A stretch of DNA of 64,000 nucleotides from Defluviicoccus sp046348835 (GCA_046348835.1 JAXMDM010000004.1:558001-622000), one strand, 5' to 3'; shown: positions 18,564 through 27,446, counted from the stretch's first letter. Numbers and translations are program-made. The notes: a model not told the origin generated them from the sequence alone.

Positions 18564-20032
18564 CGGCCGAACTCCTCCGCCTCGGAATCGCCGAGGCTCG
18601 CCAGAGACTGACCTCGGGGGATGTGTCCGCCGTCGAGTTGACCCGCGCCTGCCTCGATGCGATGGCCGCCCACCGCGATCTCAACGCCTACATCACCGAA
18701 ACGCCGGAGATCGCCTTGACCCGTGCGGCTGCCGCCGACGACCGGCGGCGGCGGGGGACAACGGCCGGACCGCTCGACGGCATCCCGGTGGCGATCAAGG
18801 ATCTGTTCTGTACCCGCGGTGTCCCGACGACGGCGGCATCGCATATCCTCGAGGGCTTCGTGCCGCCCTACGAATCGACGGTGTCGGCCAATCTGGAGAA
18901 TGCCGGCGCGGTCATGCTCGGAAAGACCAATCTCGACGAGTTCGCCATGGGCTCGTCCAACACAAGCAGCTATTACGGCCCGGCGATTAACCCGTGGGGT
19001 CCGAACGACGGGGTCGATCTCGTCCCCGGCGGGTCCTCGGGTGGCTCGGCAGCTGCGGTGGCGGCGCACCTGTGCCTCGGCGCCACCGGCACCGATACCG
19101 GCGGGTCGATTAGGCAGCCCGCCTCCTTCTGCGGCATCGTCGGGATCAAGCCCACCTATGGCCGCTGCTCCCGGTGGGGCATCGTCGCCTTCGCCTCGAG
19201 CCTCGATCAGGCGGGGCCGATGACGCGGACCGTCCGCGATGCGGCGATCATGCTCGGCGCCATGGCCGGGCACGATGCGAAGGATTCCACCTCGGCTCCC
19301 GTCGCCGTTCCGGATTTCGAGGCAGCCTTGACCGGCGATATCCGTGGGCTTCGTGTCGGCATCCCGAAGGAGTATCGGGTGGAGGGGATGGCCGCGGAGA
19401 TCGATGCCATCTGGAACCGGGGCATCGCTTGGCTCGAATCGGCCGGTGCCGTGGCGTGCGAGATTTCGCTGCCGCATACCCGCTACGCGCTGGCCACCTA
19501 TTACATCATCGCCCCGGCTGAAGCCTCTTCCAACTTGGCGCGTTACGATGGCGTTCGGTTCGGACTGCGGGTGCCGGGCGATACCATCGACGACATGTAC
19601 ATGAACACCCGCGGCGAGGGATTTGGCACCGAGGTTCGCCGTCGCATTCTGATCGGCACCTATGTCCTCTCGGCCGGCTACTACGACGCCTACTATCTGA
19701 AGGCGCAGCGGGTGCGTTCCCTGATCACCCAGGATTTCACCCGCGCTTTCGAAACCGTGGATGTCATCCTGACGCCGACGGCGCCCTCGGACGCCTTCGC
19801 CATCGGCGAGAAGACCGACGACCCGGTCACCATGTACCTGAACGATGTCTTTACCGTGCCCACCAGCCTTGCCGGTCTTCCGGGCCTGTCGCTTCCGGCG
19901 GGTCTCAGTGCCCGCGGCCTGCCGCTCGGGCTCCAGTTGATCGGGCGACCGTTCGAAGAGGATGTGGTGTTCAAGGCGGCGCACGTCATGGAGCAGGCGG
20001 CGGCTTTTCCGGGGCTGAAGCCGGCTCTCTGA
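18560..20032 (+). CDS. gatA: Asp-tRNA(Asn)/Glu-tRNA(Gln) amidotransferase subunit A
   Basis: This 490-residue amidase-signature enzyme hydrolyses glutamine and passes ammonia to GatB. The Ser-cisSer-Lys triad is visible: Lys in PVAIKDLFC (about 78), cis-Ser in GGSSGGSAAA (about 153), and the nucleophile in GTDTGGSIRQP (about 177). It is coupled to gatC through an ATGA overlap. gatB, the tRNA-binding subunit, does not follow. The next gene on the strand is rpmJ, so gatB must lie elsewhere in the genome. Confidence 0.95.
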   Translation: MTAELLRLGIAEARQRLTSGDVSAVELTRACLDAMAAHRDLNAYITETPEIALTRAAAADDRRRRGTTAGPLDGIPVAIKDLFCTRGVPTTAASHILEGFVPPYESTVSANLENAGAVMLGKTNLDEFAMGSSNTSSYYGPAINPWGPNDGVDLVPGGSSGGSAAAVAAHLCLGATGTDTGGSIRQPASFCGIVGIKPTYGRCSRWGIVAFASSLDQAGPMTRTVRDAAIMLGAMAGHDAKDSTSAPVAVPDFEAALTGDIRGLRVGIPKEYRVEGMAAEIDAIWNRGIAWLESAGAVACEISLPHTRYALATYYIIAPAEASSNLARYDGVRFGLRVPGDTIDDMYMNTRGEGFGTEVRRRILIGTYVLSAGYYDAYYLKAQRVRSLITQDFTRAFETVDVILTPTAPSDAFAIGEKTDDPVTMYLNDVFTVPTSLAGLPGLSLPAGLSARGLPLGLQLIGRPFEEDVVFKAAHVMEQAAAFPGLKPAL

Positions 20033-20178
20033 GGCCGCGAGGTTATACGATTTCGACGAGCCGGGCCGATGAGGGGAGGGCCTCTCCGGCCCTCGGCCCA
20101 TTGACTTCGGCAGATCGATTCCCTTAAACAGGCCGGCCCGGGCAGCGACCGCGGGTGCGTCCGGCAGGAGTGACACAC

Positions 20179-20304
20179 GTGAAGATCAGGAACTCGATCA
20201 AATCGGCCAAGACCCGCGAGCGCAATTGCCTCGTCGTCCGCCGCAAACGCCGACTGTACGTTATCAACAAGCTTCACCGCCGCTACAAGACGCGGCAGGG
20301 GTAG
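20179..20304 (+). CDS. rpmJ: 50S ribosomal protein L36
   Basis: This 41-residue basic protein begins MKIRNSIKSAKTRERNCLVV and ends in the family's KTRQG tail. It matches the zinc-lacking alphaproteobacterial L36 type, which keeps only one Cys here instead of the CCHC set. The start is GTG with AGGAG eight bases upstream. It follows gatA after 146 bases and is convergent to the small membrane protein gene. Confidence 0.92.
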   Translation: MKIRNSIKSAKTRERNCLVVRRKRRLYVINKLHRRYKTRQG

Positions 20305-20349
20305 GCGCGGCGCGAGCGAAGAGAGAGCCGGTCCTTCACGCCGCCGTGC

Positions 20350-20637
20350 TCAGGTGTCGTCGCCCAGCAGCCTAAAGGCAAACGCACGTCCCAAGAGGAA
20401 GCCGGCGAAGGCCGAGAGCACGGGGACGGTGCCCATCGACGCGAGCCAAGCAAAGAACGCGACGGCGGCGGCGATGCGCATGCCGTTCAGAATCCACAGC
20501 AGCCAGCGCTGATCCTTGGCGACCGGAAGGCCGATGTTCAGGCGGTAGGCGAGGTAGTAGCCGACGCCGACGAACAGTCCCAGCATCGCGTACTCGGCGA
20601 CCACCTCGAACGACCAGGGGATGGGCTCACTCACCAT
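20350..20637 (-). CDS. Small membrane protein resembling ATPase subunit AtpR
   Basis: This 95-residue protein has three hydrophobic helices (about 12-30, 45-62 and 66-88), with an Arg inside the second (NGMRIAAAVAFFAW) and a GFLLGRAFAFR ending. The Arg-bearing helix and terminal G-F-L-x-x-R pattern recall AtpR of N-type ATPases. No ATPase genes are adjacent, so the match may reflect only composition. It ends 45 bases from rpmJ, convergent, and could be cotranscribed with the ExeA-like gene only if that gene were upstream, which it is not. Confidence 0.5.
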   Translation of the reverse strand: MVSEPIPWSFEVVAEYAMLGLFVGVGYYLAYRLNIGLPVAKDQRWLLWILNGMRIAAAVAFFAWLASMGTVPVLSAFAGFLLGRAFAFRLLGDDT

Positions 20638-20717
20638 CGAGGTCCCTTAGCGCAGGCGGCTCGGCCTTGCAAGGCGGCTCAAGCCGCCGGCCGCGGTTGC
20701 TCGGCCGGCCGAGCGGG

Positions 20718-22514
20718 TCACGGCTTGGCCTGTTCGTTCAGCCACTGGTCCAGCGCTTCCAGCCGCTTGGTGGCCTCGCGGTCGCCCTGTTTCGCCGCCC
20801 GCGCGTAAAGACGCCTGGCCTCGTCGGGGTCGGCTTGGCTGGAGGCAGCGGTGTACTGCGGATCGTAGGTCTCCGCCTCGGCGACGGCCGCCTTGGCGCT
20901 GCCCTGTTCCTGCGCCGCCCGATAAAGTCGCCGTGCCCATTCGGGGTCGCCGGCATCGCGGAACTCATTCCCCATCTCGATGAGTTCCTTGGCCGGGCGT
21001 GGCCGTCCTAGCGGGGCGCCGTCCGCCGTTTCGTTGCTTGGGCTAACGCCTTCACCCTCGGCCGGCTGCTGAACCGGTTCGTGGGTGGCCGGGGCGTTCC
21101 GGGGCTGGGCTCGATCCGTCGTCGGACGGGGAGCCTTTGCCGGGGCGGCTGGTTGGTCGGCCGAGTTCTGCCGCGATGGGGGAGGGGCCACCGGCGGTTC
21201 CGGCACCGCCGGCGCTGTCGCAGCGGCGGCAGGACGCACCGGCTTTCCCTCCGCCTCCGGATTAGGCGCTTCGTCGCTGCGGACGGAGCGGCCGCCATCG
21301 GCAGCCGCCGGCGACCGGAGCTCCGGGAACTGGCGCGGGACATCCGCCGGGCGGAGATCCGTATCAGCCGGTCGCAGCGGCGTGAGTAATGTGGATTCCG
21401 AACTCGCTGCCGCTGGCGGCTGGGAAAGCTCCGGTCGCGATTCCAGAACCGTGCCCGTCGCATCGCTCGAGGTGGTGGCCGGGGCGACGGAAGGAGACGG
21501 AGTCGGGCCCGCGATGTATCCGAGCAGGGCCAGCGCGCCCACTCCGGTCGCGACGACGGCGCCGCCCCAGAGGGGAATCCGTCGCTGGCGCCTCCGTTTC
21601 CGCATCGATGTGTCGCGGTGGCTCGGTCCGTAGCCGGAACCGACGATGCCGATGCTGGGTGTCGCCTGCACCCTCAACCCTGGAGCGGACGGAGCGGCGG
21701 CAAACCCGGGCGAAAGGTCTGGGGGCGGCGCTGCCGGCGGTAGGGGATCGGGACCGATGGGCCGCGGCGTTTCCAGTTCGACCGCGGCGGTGGCGGCCTC
21801 GACGATATCGACCCCGACCTCGGCGCGGCCGCGCCGGGCGGCCTCGGCCAGTGATGCTTCGCACAGGCGATTGATCCGGGCCGGGACCCCGTCGGTGACT
21901 CGAGCGATCCGATCCACGGACTCCGGGGTAAAGACCTCCGGCCGATTGACACCGGCGACGCGCAATCGCAAGGCAATGAAGCGGCCAACGTCTCGGGCGG
22001 CGAACGGAGGGAGACGAAACACACGGTCAAGCGGCGCGTTTCGCGGTACCAACTGGGCGGCAAACAGCCAGTCGAGCAGATCGGGCGTGAGCGCGATTAC
22101 GATCGGTGCCAGTCGCGGCGCGGTGAGGCCGGGAACCGCGCCGGGAGGCGTTGACGAGGAGCGAGGCAGGGACACGAGGTCGTGCCAAACGCCGAGAGGA
22201 AGCCCGTTGCCGTTGTCCAGAATGAACGCCGTCGGCTGCGATCCGGCTTCTGCCGCACTGGCGAGAGGGGCGGCGCTGCCCAGCGAGAAGACGATGCGGA
22301 TGTTGTGGGCGCCGGCCTCCTCGGCGAGGCGATCGAGGAGCATCGTCTTGCCCATGCCGGGTTCTGCAACCAGAAGGATGGGTCCCTCGCCATCACAGAT
22401 GTGAGCGATCAGGTCGGCGAGGATTCGGCGGCGCGGTGCGTCCAGGTAAAGGAACTTACCGGATCCCTCGGCTGAAAAGGGCGGGTTCTGAAATTTGAAA
22501 ACATCATCAGCCAT
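20718..22514 (-). CDS. ExeA-like AAA ATPase fused through a membrane helix to a Sel1-like tail
   Basis: This 598-residue protein has an N-terminal ExeA/GspA-like AAA domain (opening FKFQNPPFS, Walker A PGMGKTML about 50). In place of the usual hydrophobic-DE it has a weak Walker B, FILDNGN. An AAA lid follows with GVPARINRLCEASL. A single membrane helix lies at about 312-334, then a long Pro/Ala-rich segment. Near 505-598 two Sel1-like repeats appear (ARRLYRAAQEQG, ARRLYARAAKQG). The start at 22514 follows AGGAG. ExeA and DamX-type proteins act at the cell wall. A cell-envelope role is inferred. Confidence 0.65.
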   Translation of the reverse strand: MADDVFKFQNPPFSAEGSGKFLYLDAPRRRILADLIAHICDGEGPILLVAEPGMGKTMLLDRLAEEAGAHNIRIVFSLGSAAPLASAAEAGSQPTAFILDNGNGLPLGVWHDLVSLPRSSSTPPGAVPGLTAPRLAPIVIALTPDLLDWLFAAQLVPRNAPLDRVFRLPPFAARDVGRFIALRLRVAGVNRPEVFTPESVDRIARVTDGVPARINRLCEASLAEAARRGRAEVGVDIVEAATAAVELETPRPIGPDPLPPAAPPPDLSPGFAAAPSAPGLRVQATPSIGIVGSGYGPSHRDTSMRKRRRQRRIPLWGGAVVATGVGALALLGYIAGPTPSPSVAPATTSSDATGTVLESRPELSQPPAAASSESTLLTPLRPADTDLRPADVPRQFPELRSPAAADGGRSVRSDEAPNPEAEGKPVRPAAAATAPAVPEPPVAPPPSRQNSADQPAAPAKAPRPTTDRAQPRNAPATHEPVQQPAEGEGVSPSNETADGAPLGRPRPAKELIEMGNEFRDAGDPEWARRLYRAAQEQGSAKAAVAEAETYDPQYTAASSQADPDEARRLYARAAKQGDREATKRLEALDQWLNEQAKP

Positions 22515-23050
22515 CGAGCATTCTCCTGCCCTCGTCCGGCGCCGAGAAGGCAAGTCCCTGAGTACAGCGCCATACGCTATAGATGCTCTTCTCTGCACGC
22601 CATAGCAAGCTGCGTACGGCTAATACGAGCGTCGCAGCTGCCACACCGCGCTCGTCGATCGACGACAACCTTGGACTTGGCTTTCTCCCGTCCGAAAGTG
22701 GCAAAACGGTGACGGCTTGTGCCCCGAAAGGAGGGAGCGTCCGGGCTACCGTGTCGCCCTCCGCTGCCGCACCTTCTCTTGAAGGTTGTGGGGACAAGGC
22801 GTTGCGGGGTTATTCTGCCGCCCGCCGGCTCAAGGGAACCCCCGGCAGCGGGCCCACCATGTTGCGGCGCAGCATCGCCAATTTGCTGCGGTGCAAAAAA
22901 TCCCTTGCGATTATTTTGCGCCGCACTAACTCTTGCCGGGCGACAGTGCAATCAACGGGGCGGAGACCCGAAGGCGCTGTGGCAGAGAGACCAAAGGTTG
23001 GGAGGACCGGTCTTGGGGTGTCTTGGGCACCTGATGCAAGGAAAGGCGTC
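22515..23050. other. 536-base divergent intergenic region
   Basis: This gap lies between the ExeA-like gene (minus) and a small gene (plus). It contains a TGC/GCA-rich block with a 12-base-pair hairpin around 22863-22925. No credible long gene is visible. The frame open from 22583 becomes protein-like only from 23051 on. Confidence 0.5.
22863..22925. promoter_or_regulatory. TGC/GCA-rich operator-like block with hairpin
   Basis: There is TGCGGCGCAGCA at 22863-22874, then TTGCTGCGGTGCAAAA at 22883-22898. A 12-base-pair inverted repeat (22887-22898 with 22914-22925, one G-T wobble) overlaps the second. CTGC-N3-GCA-type motifs resemble known PhaR (polyhydroxyalkanoate regulator) sites of alphaproteobacteria, but no PHA gene is nearby. 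The block lies about 130 bases upstream of the small gene at 23051. Confidence 0.35.
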
Positions 23051-23290
23051 ATGACAGGATCCTTTAGCCGGCCGCTTATCGATCGCACCGATCGCTCTAC
23101 GGAGTGGCCACCCGCCGAAACCGTACTGGACCGCCACGCCATCGAGAACGTCGTCGCCCGGGCGAACCGGCTCCGTTCGCAACAGTTCGGGATCTGGGTC
23201 AGGAAATGCTTCGCCAATTGGCGCAGCCTGTTACGCCGCCCGGGGCGGCCGATCCCGAAGACCTACCGCTCGTCCAAAGCGGGTGCGTGA
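23051..23290 (+). CDS. Small hypothetical protein
   Basis: This 79-residue protein reads MTGSFSRPLIDRTDRSTEWP at the start, with a central helix (HAIENVVARANRLRSQQFGI) and a basic C-terminal region. I do not recognise a family. The ribosome site AAGGAAAGG sits before the ATG and an intrinsic terminator follows the stop, so a one-gene transcript is likely. A TGC/GCA-rich block about 130 bases upstream may control it. DUF1127-type small proteins have a similar size but a different core motif. Confidence 0.65.
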   Translation: MTGSFSRPLIDRTDRSTEWPPAETVLDRHAIENVVARANRLRSQQFGIWVRKCFANWRSLLRRPGRPIPKTYRSSKAGA

Positions 23291-23309
23291 CCGCTAGGCT
23301 CACGAGGGG

Positions 23310-23346
23310 GAGCCGCCGGCGATAGCCATCGGCGGCTCTTTTTCTT
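23310..23346 (+). terminator. Intrinsic terminator after small gene
   Basis: A perfect GAGCCGCCG / CGGCGGCTC stem (23310-23318 with 23330-23338) is followed by TTTTTCTT. It lies 19 bases past the stop at 23290 and before the convergent LysE gene. Confidence 0.85.
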
Positions 23347-23375
23347 GGCAATTCCCCCATCGGCCGGATACGCGC

Positions 23376-24005
23376 TCAGAACACATGCTCGATCGCCAGG
23401 ATGAGGGCGAACGCGGTAAAGGCAGTGCCGGCGCACAGCTGGGTGAGGCGACTCACCCCGGGACGGCCGAACCATAGTCGCGCCCGGTCCGCCGACCAGA
23501 CGAGCCCGACCTGCCAGACGCTGTTGATGCCGATCAGCACCAGCGAGAGACAGACGATCTGCATCACGATGGGGGGGCGACCGGGGTCGATGACGATAAA
23601 GTTGGGATAGAGGGCGAGGAACAGAACAAGCACTTTAGGATTCAGCAGGTTGGTCAGGAGTGCTTCGCGCCCCGCTCGCCACGCCCCGGTTGGGGGCGTC
23701 GTGCGGATCCATGCGGGCCCTTGCGCCGTCAGCAAGCGGACGCCGAGCCAAGCGAGGTAGAGGGCACCGGCGAGCGACAGGGTCCTGAACAGGGCGGGCG
23801 AGGCGGCGATTAGGGCCGAGATGCCCAACGCTGCAAGGGAGGTGTGGATGATCAGGCCCAGCTGCACCCCGAGCACCGCGGCTAATCCCTCGGACCGGCC
23901 CGCGCTCAGCGCGTGGCGGACGATGACAACGGTGTCCGGGCCGGGCGACATCACGATGACCGCGGCGGTCAGGCCGAAGGCGAGGAGGGTTGAGGGCTCG
24001 ATCAT
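23376..24005 (-). CDS. LysE/RhtB-family amino-acid exporter
   Basis: This 209-residue membrane protein has about six hydrophobic helices. The family block VIVMSPGPDTVVIVRHALSAG lies near the N-terminus, followed by GVQLGLIIHTSLAALG and YLAWLGVRLL. NPKVLVLFLALYPNFI lies in the middle. These mark the LysE/RhtB superfamily, whose members export amino acids or homoserine lactones. ATG at 24005 is preceded directly by an in-frame TTG. The ribosome site is weak. It is 21 bases upstream of, and convergent in strand order with, fumC (same strand). Confidence 0.85.
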   Translation of the reverse strand: MIEPSTLLAFGLTAAVIVMSPGPDTVVIVRHALSAGRSEGLAAVLGVQLGLIIHTSLAALGISALIAASPALFRTLSLAGALYLAWLGVRLLTAQGPAWIRTTPPTGAWRAGREALLTNLLNPKVLVLFLALYPNFIVIDPGRPPIVMQIVCLSLVLIGINSVWQVGLVWSADRARLWFGRPGVSRLTQLCAGTAFTAFALILAIEHVF

Positions 24006-24026
24006 CAACGCCGGGTCTTAAGACTC

Positions 24027-25418
24027 CTAATGCGGGGCAAGCATCGCCTCGGGGCGGACGATGGCGTCGAACTCGTCGGACCCGACCAGGCCCAGAGCCA
24101 GCGCCGCTTCCTTCAGGGTGATTCCGTCGCCATAGGCCTTCTTGGCGATTTTCGCGGCAGCATCATAGCCGATGTGTCGGTTGAGGGCCGTCACCAACAT
24201 GAGAGAGCGCTCGACCAGCTCGTGAATACGCGCTTCGTTGGCCTTGATGCCGGAGACGCACCGGTCGGCAAAGCTGCGGGACGCATCGGCGAGCAGCCGG
24301 ACGGACTGCAACAGATTATAGATCATCACCGGCTTGAACACGTTTAGCTGAAAATTCCCGGAAGCGCCGGCGAAGGTGATCGTCGTGTGATTGCCGAACA
24401 CCTGCGCGCACACCTGGGTCAGGGCTTCCGCCTGGGTGGGGTTGACCTTGCCCGGCATGATCGAGGAACCGGGCTCGTTTTCCGGCAGGGCAAGCTCCCC
24501 CAGCCCGCAACGGGGCCCCGAGCCCAGGAACCGGATGTCCTGGGCGATCTTGAACAGGGATGCGGCAACCGTATTGAGTGCCCCCGATGCCTCGACGATG
24601 GCATCGTTCCCGGCCAGCGCCTCGAATTTGTCGGGGGCGGAGACGAAGGGAAGTCCGCTCAGGCGGGCCACTTCGTCGACAAACGCCTCGGCAAAGCCGG
24701 GCTTGGTATTCAGTCCGGTGCCGACGGCGGTGCCACCTTGGGCAAGGGCGAGGAGGGACGGCAGCGCCGCCTGGACACGGGCAATTCCGTTCGCCACCTG
24801 TTGGACAAATGCCCCGAACTCCTGACCGAGCGTCAGCGGCACCGCATCCTGCAGATGGGTTCGGCCGATTTTTACGATATGGGCGAACGCCCTGGAGCGG
24901 TCTTCGAGGGCGGCGCGCAGGTGGCGAAGGGCGGGGATGAGGGTTCGGGTGATCTCCTCGACGGCGGCGATGTGCATGGCGGTCGGAAAGGAATCGTTGG
25001 ACGACTGGCCGCGGTTCACGTGGTCGTTGGGATGCACCGGCCGCTTCGATCCTCGGGTGCCACCGAGGATTTCGATCGCCCGGTTGGCGATCACCTCGTT
25101 GACGTTCATGTTGGTCTGTGTCCCCGACCCGGTCTGCCAGACGACGAGCGGGAACTGGTCATCGAGTTTGCCCTCGATTACCTCGTCGGCGGCGGCGACG
25201 ATGGCGTCGCCGAGACGGGCGTCGAGGTCGCCGAGCTTCATGTTGGCGAGCGCAGCGGCTTTTTTCTGCAGGCCAAAAGCATGGACCAAGGCGACCGGCA
25301 TCCGCTCGTATCCGATCGGGAAGTTCCGGTGCGACCGTTCGGTCTGAGCGCCCCAGTACCCATCGGCCGGTACCTCGACCTCGCCCATGGTATCGGTTTC
25401 AATGCGTGTCTCGGCCAT
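24027..25418 (-). CDS. fumC: Class II fumarate hydratase
   Basis: This 463-residue enzyme interconverts fumarate and malate without an iron-sulfur cluster. The signature GSSIMPGKVNPTQ (about 318) and the HPNDHVNRGQSSNDSFPTAM block identify FumC. I chose ATG 25418 (MAETRIETDTMGEV, with AAGGAT upstream) over an upstream ATG at 25460 that overlaps the hydrolase gene. Class II enzymes are oxidation-stable. The iron-sulfur class I enzyme lies at 27903, only 2.5 kb away, so the two probably serve different redox or iron states. Confidence 0.95.
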   Translation of the reverse strand: MAETRIETDTMGEVEVPADGYWGAQTERSHRNFPIGYERMPVALVHAFGLQKKAAALANMKLGDLDARLGDAIVAAADEVIEGKLDDQFPLVVWQTGSGTQTNMNVNEVIANRAIEILGGTRGSKRPVHPNDHVNRGQSSNDSFPTAMHIAAVEEITRTLIPALRHLRAALEDRSRAFAHIVKIGRTHLQDAVPLTLGQEFGAFVQQVANGIARVQAALPSLLALAQGGTAVGTGLNTKPGFAEAFVDEVARLSGLPFVSAPDKFEALAGNDAIVEASGALNTVAASLFKIAQDIRFLGSGPRCGLGELALPENEPGSSIMPGKVNPTQAEALTQVCAQVFGNHTTITFAGASGNFQLNVFKPVMIYNLLQSVRLLADASRSFADRCVSGIKANEARIHELVERSLMLVTALNRHIGYDAAAKIAKKAYGDGITLKEAALALGLVGSDEFDAIVRPEAMLAPH

Positions 25419-25456
25419 TGCGGTATCCTTTGTCGGCAAGAGCAATCGACGGGTGG

Positions 25457-26128
25457 TCATCCCGTTCCCTGCTGCGTTCCCTCCATTTCCCTCCCTGCGT
25501 TCAGTTGGGCGAGCCAGGCGATGATGACCTCCCGTCCCTCTTCCAGGTTGCCGTCGGCGGTTCGACCGGAGGAGGCACGTGGCTTGAAGCTGTGGTCGCC
25601 ATCGGCGAGCCAGTGCACCCTGATCGCGGGGGACAATGAATACTTAGGCACTTCGGTCGCGCTCCCCAGGGGATCACGCGTCCCCTGGACGATCAGCGTG
25701 GGCGTGGCGAGGTTGAGGAGGTGAGCAGTGCGCAACTGCTCCGGTCGTCCCGGCGGATGAAAGGGATAACCGAGGCACAGGAGGCCGGCCGCACCGGTTT
25801 CGTCGGCGATCTGGCTCGCCATCCGGCCGCCCATGGACTTGCCGCCGATGACCAGTTGCGCCGCCGGGCCGTGCATGGCGACGACGGTGCGCCAGGTGGT
25901 GAGGAGTATGTCGCTACGGTCGGGAGGGCGCTTCGTTCCCGCATAACGCCGCTCCGCCATATACGGAAACTCGAAACGGACAACGCGATAGCCGCCGGCG
26001 GCGATCGCGGCGGCAAAATAGGCCATGAAGGGGCTGTCCATGGGAGCGCCGGCGCCGTGGGCGAGGATAATGGTGAGCGGTGCCCCCTCGGGACCGTCGA
26101 CGAGCAAGGCAGGCACCGCAGCTTTCAT
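25457..26128 (-). CDS. Alpha/beta hydrolase, KANL3/Tex30-like
   Basis: This 223-residue protein has LAHGAGAPMDSPFM after the first strand, nucleophile elbow GGKSMGGRMA, acid in QGTRDPLG, and the catalytic His in DGDHSFKPR. The order and the GAGAPMDS motif fit the KANL3/Tex30-like hydrolase group of unknown substrate. CGGAG precedes the ATG. It lies 38 bases upstream of fumC on the same strand and is divergent from the next hydrolase, so fumC may be cotranscribed with it. Confidence 0.82.
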   Translation of the reverse strand: MKAAVPALLVDGPEGAPLTIILAHGAGAPMDSPFMAYFAAAIAAGGYRVVRFEFPYMAERRYAGTKRPPDRSDILLTTWRTVVAMHGPAAQLVIGGKSMGGRMASQIADETGAAGLLCLGYPFHPPGRPEQLRTAHLLNLATPTLIVQGTRDPLGSATEVPKYSLSPAIRVHWLADGDHSFKPRASSGRTADGNLEEGREVIIAWLAQLNAGREMEGTQQGTG

Positions 26129-26235
26129 GGGCGATGCTCCGAGGACCAGATGCGATTTTGCCCAGGCACGAAATCCATTATAACCCGGTCCAGGTGGGAC
26201 GGCCCGAAATCATCACAGCGCAAGAGGGGTATGCT

Positions 26236-27087
26236 ATGCCCATGACCGCGAAGCGACTGCTCGGCCTCGGGCCACACGGCTTCTATAACCTCGCCTATTT
26301 CGAGTGGGGCGATCCGAGCAACGGCAATGTGGTCGTTTGTGTCCATGGCCTCACCCGCCGCGGCCGCGATTTCGATCGGCTCGCCGCGGCGCTGGAGGAT
26401 CGCTACCGCGTCATCTGCGTCGACCTGCCGGGACGAGGCGACAGCGACTGGCTGCCGCTGGCGTCGGCTTACCAGCCGACCACCTACCTCGGGGGCCTCG
26501 CCGCCCTCATCGCCCGCCTCGATGTGGAGCAGGTGGACTGGGTCGGGGTGTCGCTGGGGGGTCTCCTCGGGATGACCCTCGCCGCACAGCCGAAAACGCC
26601 CATCAGAAAACTGGTGCTGGACGATATCGGCGGTTACGTCGGTGCCGAGGCGCTGCAGCGCATCGCTTCCTACGTCGGGACCGATCCGTCTTTTCCCGAT
26701 CGGGCCGGCCTCGAAGCGTTCATGCGCGAGGTCAACACCGGCTATGGTCCGCTCTCGGATGAGGATTGGGCGCATCTGGTCGAGTTCGGTTCTCGTTTCG
26801 ACGCCGCCGCCGGCACATGGCGTCAACATTACGATCCGAAGCTGGCGGAGCCGTTTCGAGAGGGCTTTTCGGAAGCGGTCGAGTTGTGGCCGCTGTGGGA
26901 TGCCATACAAGCCCCCGTCCTCATCGTGCGCGGCACCGAATCCGATATTCTCACCGCCGATACGGCGGCCGAAATGATGCGGCGTAAGCCCGGGACGAAA
27001 CTGGTCGAGTTCGCCGGCATCGGCCATGCCCCGATGTTACTGGCGTCGGACCAGATCGAGGCGGTTCGCGCGTTCCTCGCCGGATGA
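26236..27087 (+). CDS. Alpha/beta hydrolase
   Basis: This 283-residue protein shows VCVHGLTRRGRDFDRLAAAL, nucleophile elbow VGVSLGGLLG, acid in RGTESDIL, and the C-terminal His in GIGHAPML. It resembles the general alpha/beta hydrolase fold (epoxide hydrolase and haloalkane dehalogenase subgroup). The chosen ATG at 26236 has GAGGGG upstream. The frame is open further upstream but encodes no family sequence there. It is divergent from the KANL3-like gene, with a 107-base gap. Substrate unknown. Confidence 0.82.
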   Translation: MPMTAKRLLGLGPHGFYNLAYFEWGDPSNGNVVVCVHGLTRRGRDFDRLAAALEDRYRVICVDLPGRGDSDWLPLASAYQPTTYLGGLAALIARLDVEQVDWVGVSLGGLLGMTLAAQPKTPIRKLVLDDIGGYVGAEALQRIASYVGTDPSFPDRAGLEAFMREVNTGYGPLSDEDWAHLVEFGSRFDAAAGTWRQHYDPKLAEPFREGFSEAVELWPLWDAIQAPVLIVRGTESDILTADTAAEMMRRKPGTKLVEFAGIGHAPMLLASDQIEAVRAFLAG

Positions 27088-27097
27088 GGCGCCGGCG

Positions 27098-27337
27098 ATG
27101 CGCTGGGTGGCCATCCTGGTGGCGGCGACGCTGACTGGTCCTGCGCTACGGCCGGCGACCGCCCAACAGTCGGCCGGTCCTGGGGTTCCGCTGGCGGAGC
27201 TTCTGAATGCCGGCTTCGAGATCAAGGGCGCGGTCTTGGCGGGGATCCTCGTCCAGAACGGGCCCCTTGCCTACATCTGTACGACAACCCAGCGCGAGCG
27301 ACCGGTGGATTGGACGTGCCTGCCATTGAACCGCTGA
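27098..27337 (+). CDS. Small secreted hypothetical protein
   Basis: This 79-residue protein has a likely signal peptide (MRWVAILVAATLTGPALRPA, cleavage near TAQ). A short mature part contains two Cys (YICTTT and DWTCLPL) that could form a disulfide. I know no family. The ATG at 27098 follows GAGGCG and lies 10 bases after the hydrolase stop, so the two may be cotranscribed. The protein is probably periplasmic. Confidence 0.6.
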   Translation: MRWVAILVAATLTGPALRPATAQQSAGPGVPLAELLNAGFEIKGAVLAGILVQNGPLAYICTTTQRERPVDWTCLPLNR

Positions 27338-27446
27338 TTTTCTTGTGGGCGCCGAACGGCACGGGGTTGGTGTAAGATCGCTACGGTCAAGCGGGACATC
27401 GCCCGTCTTCTATTAAGAAGCAGAGACGTGGGGGAGGAGCAACCAC

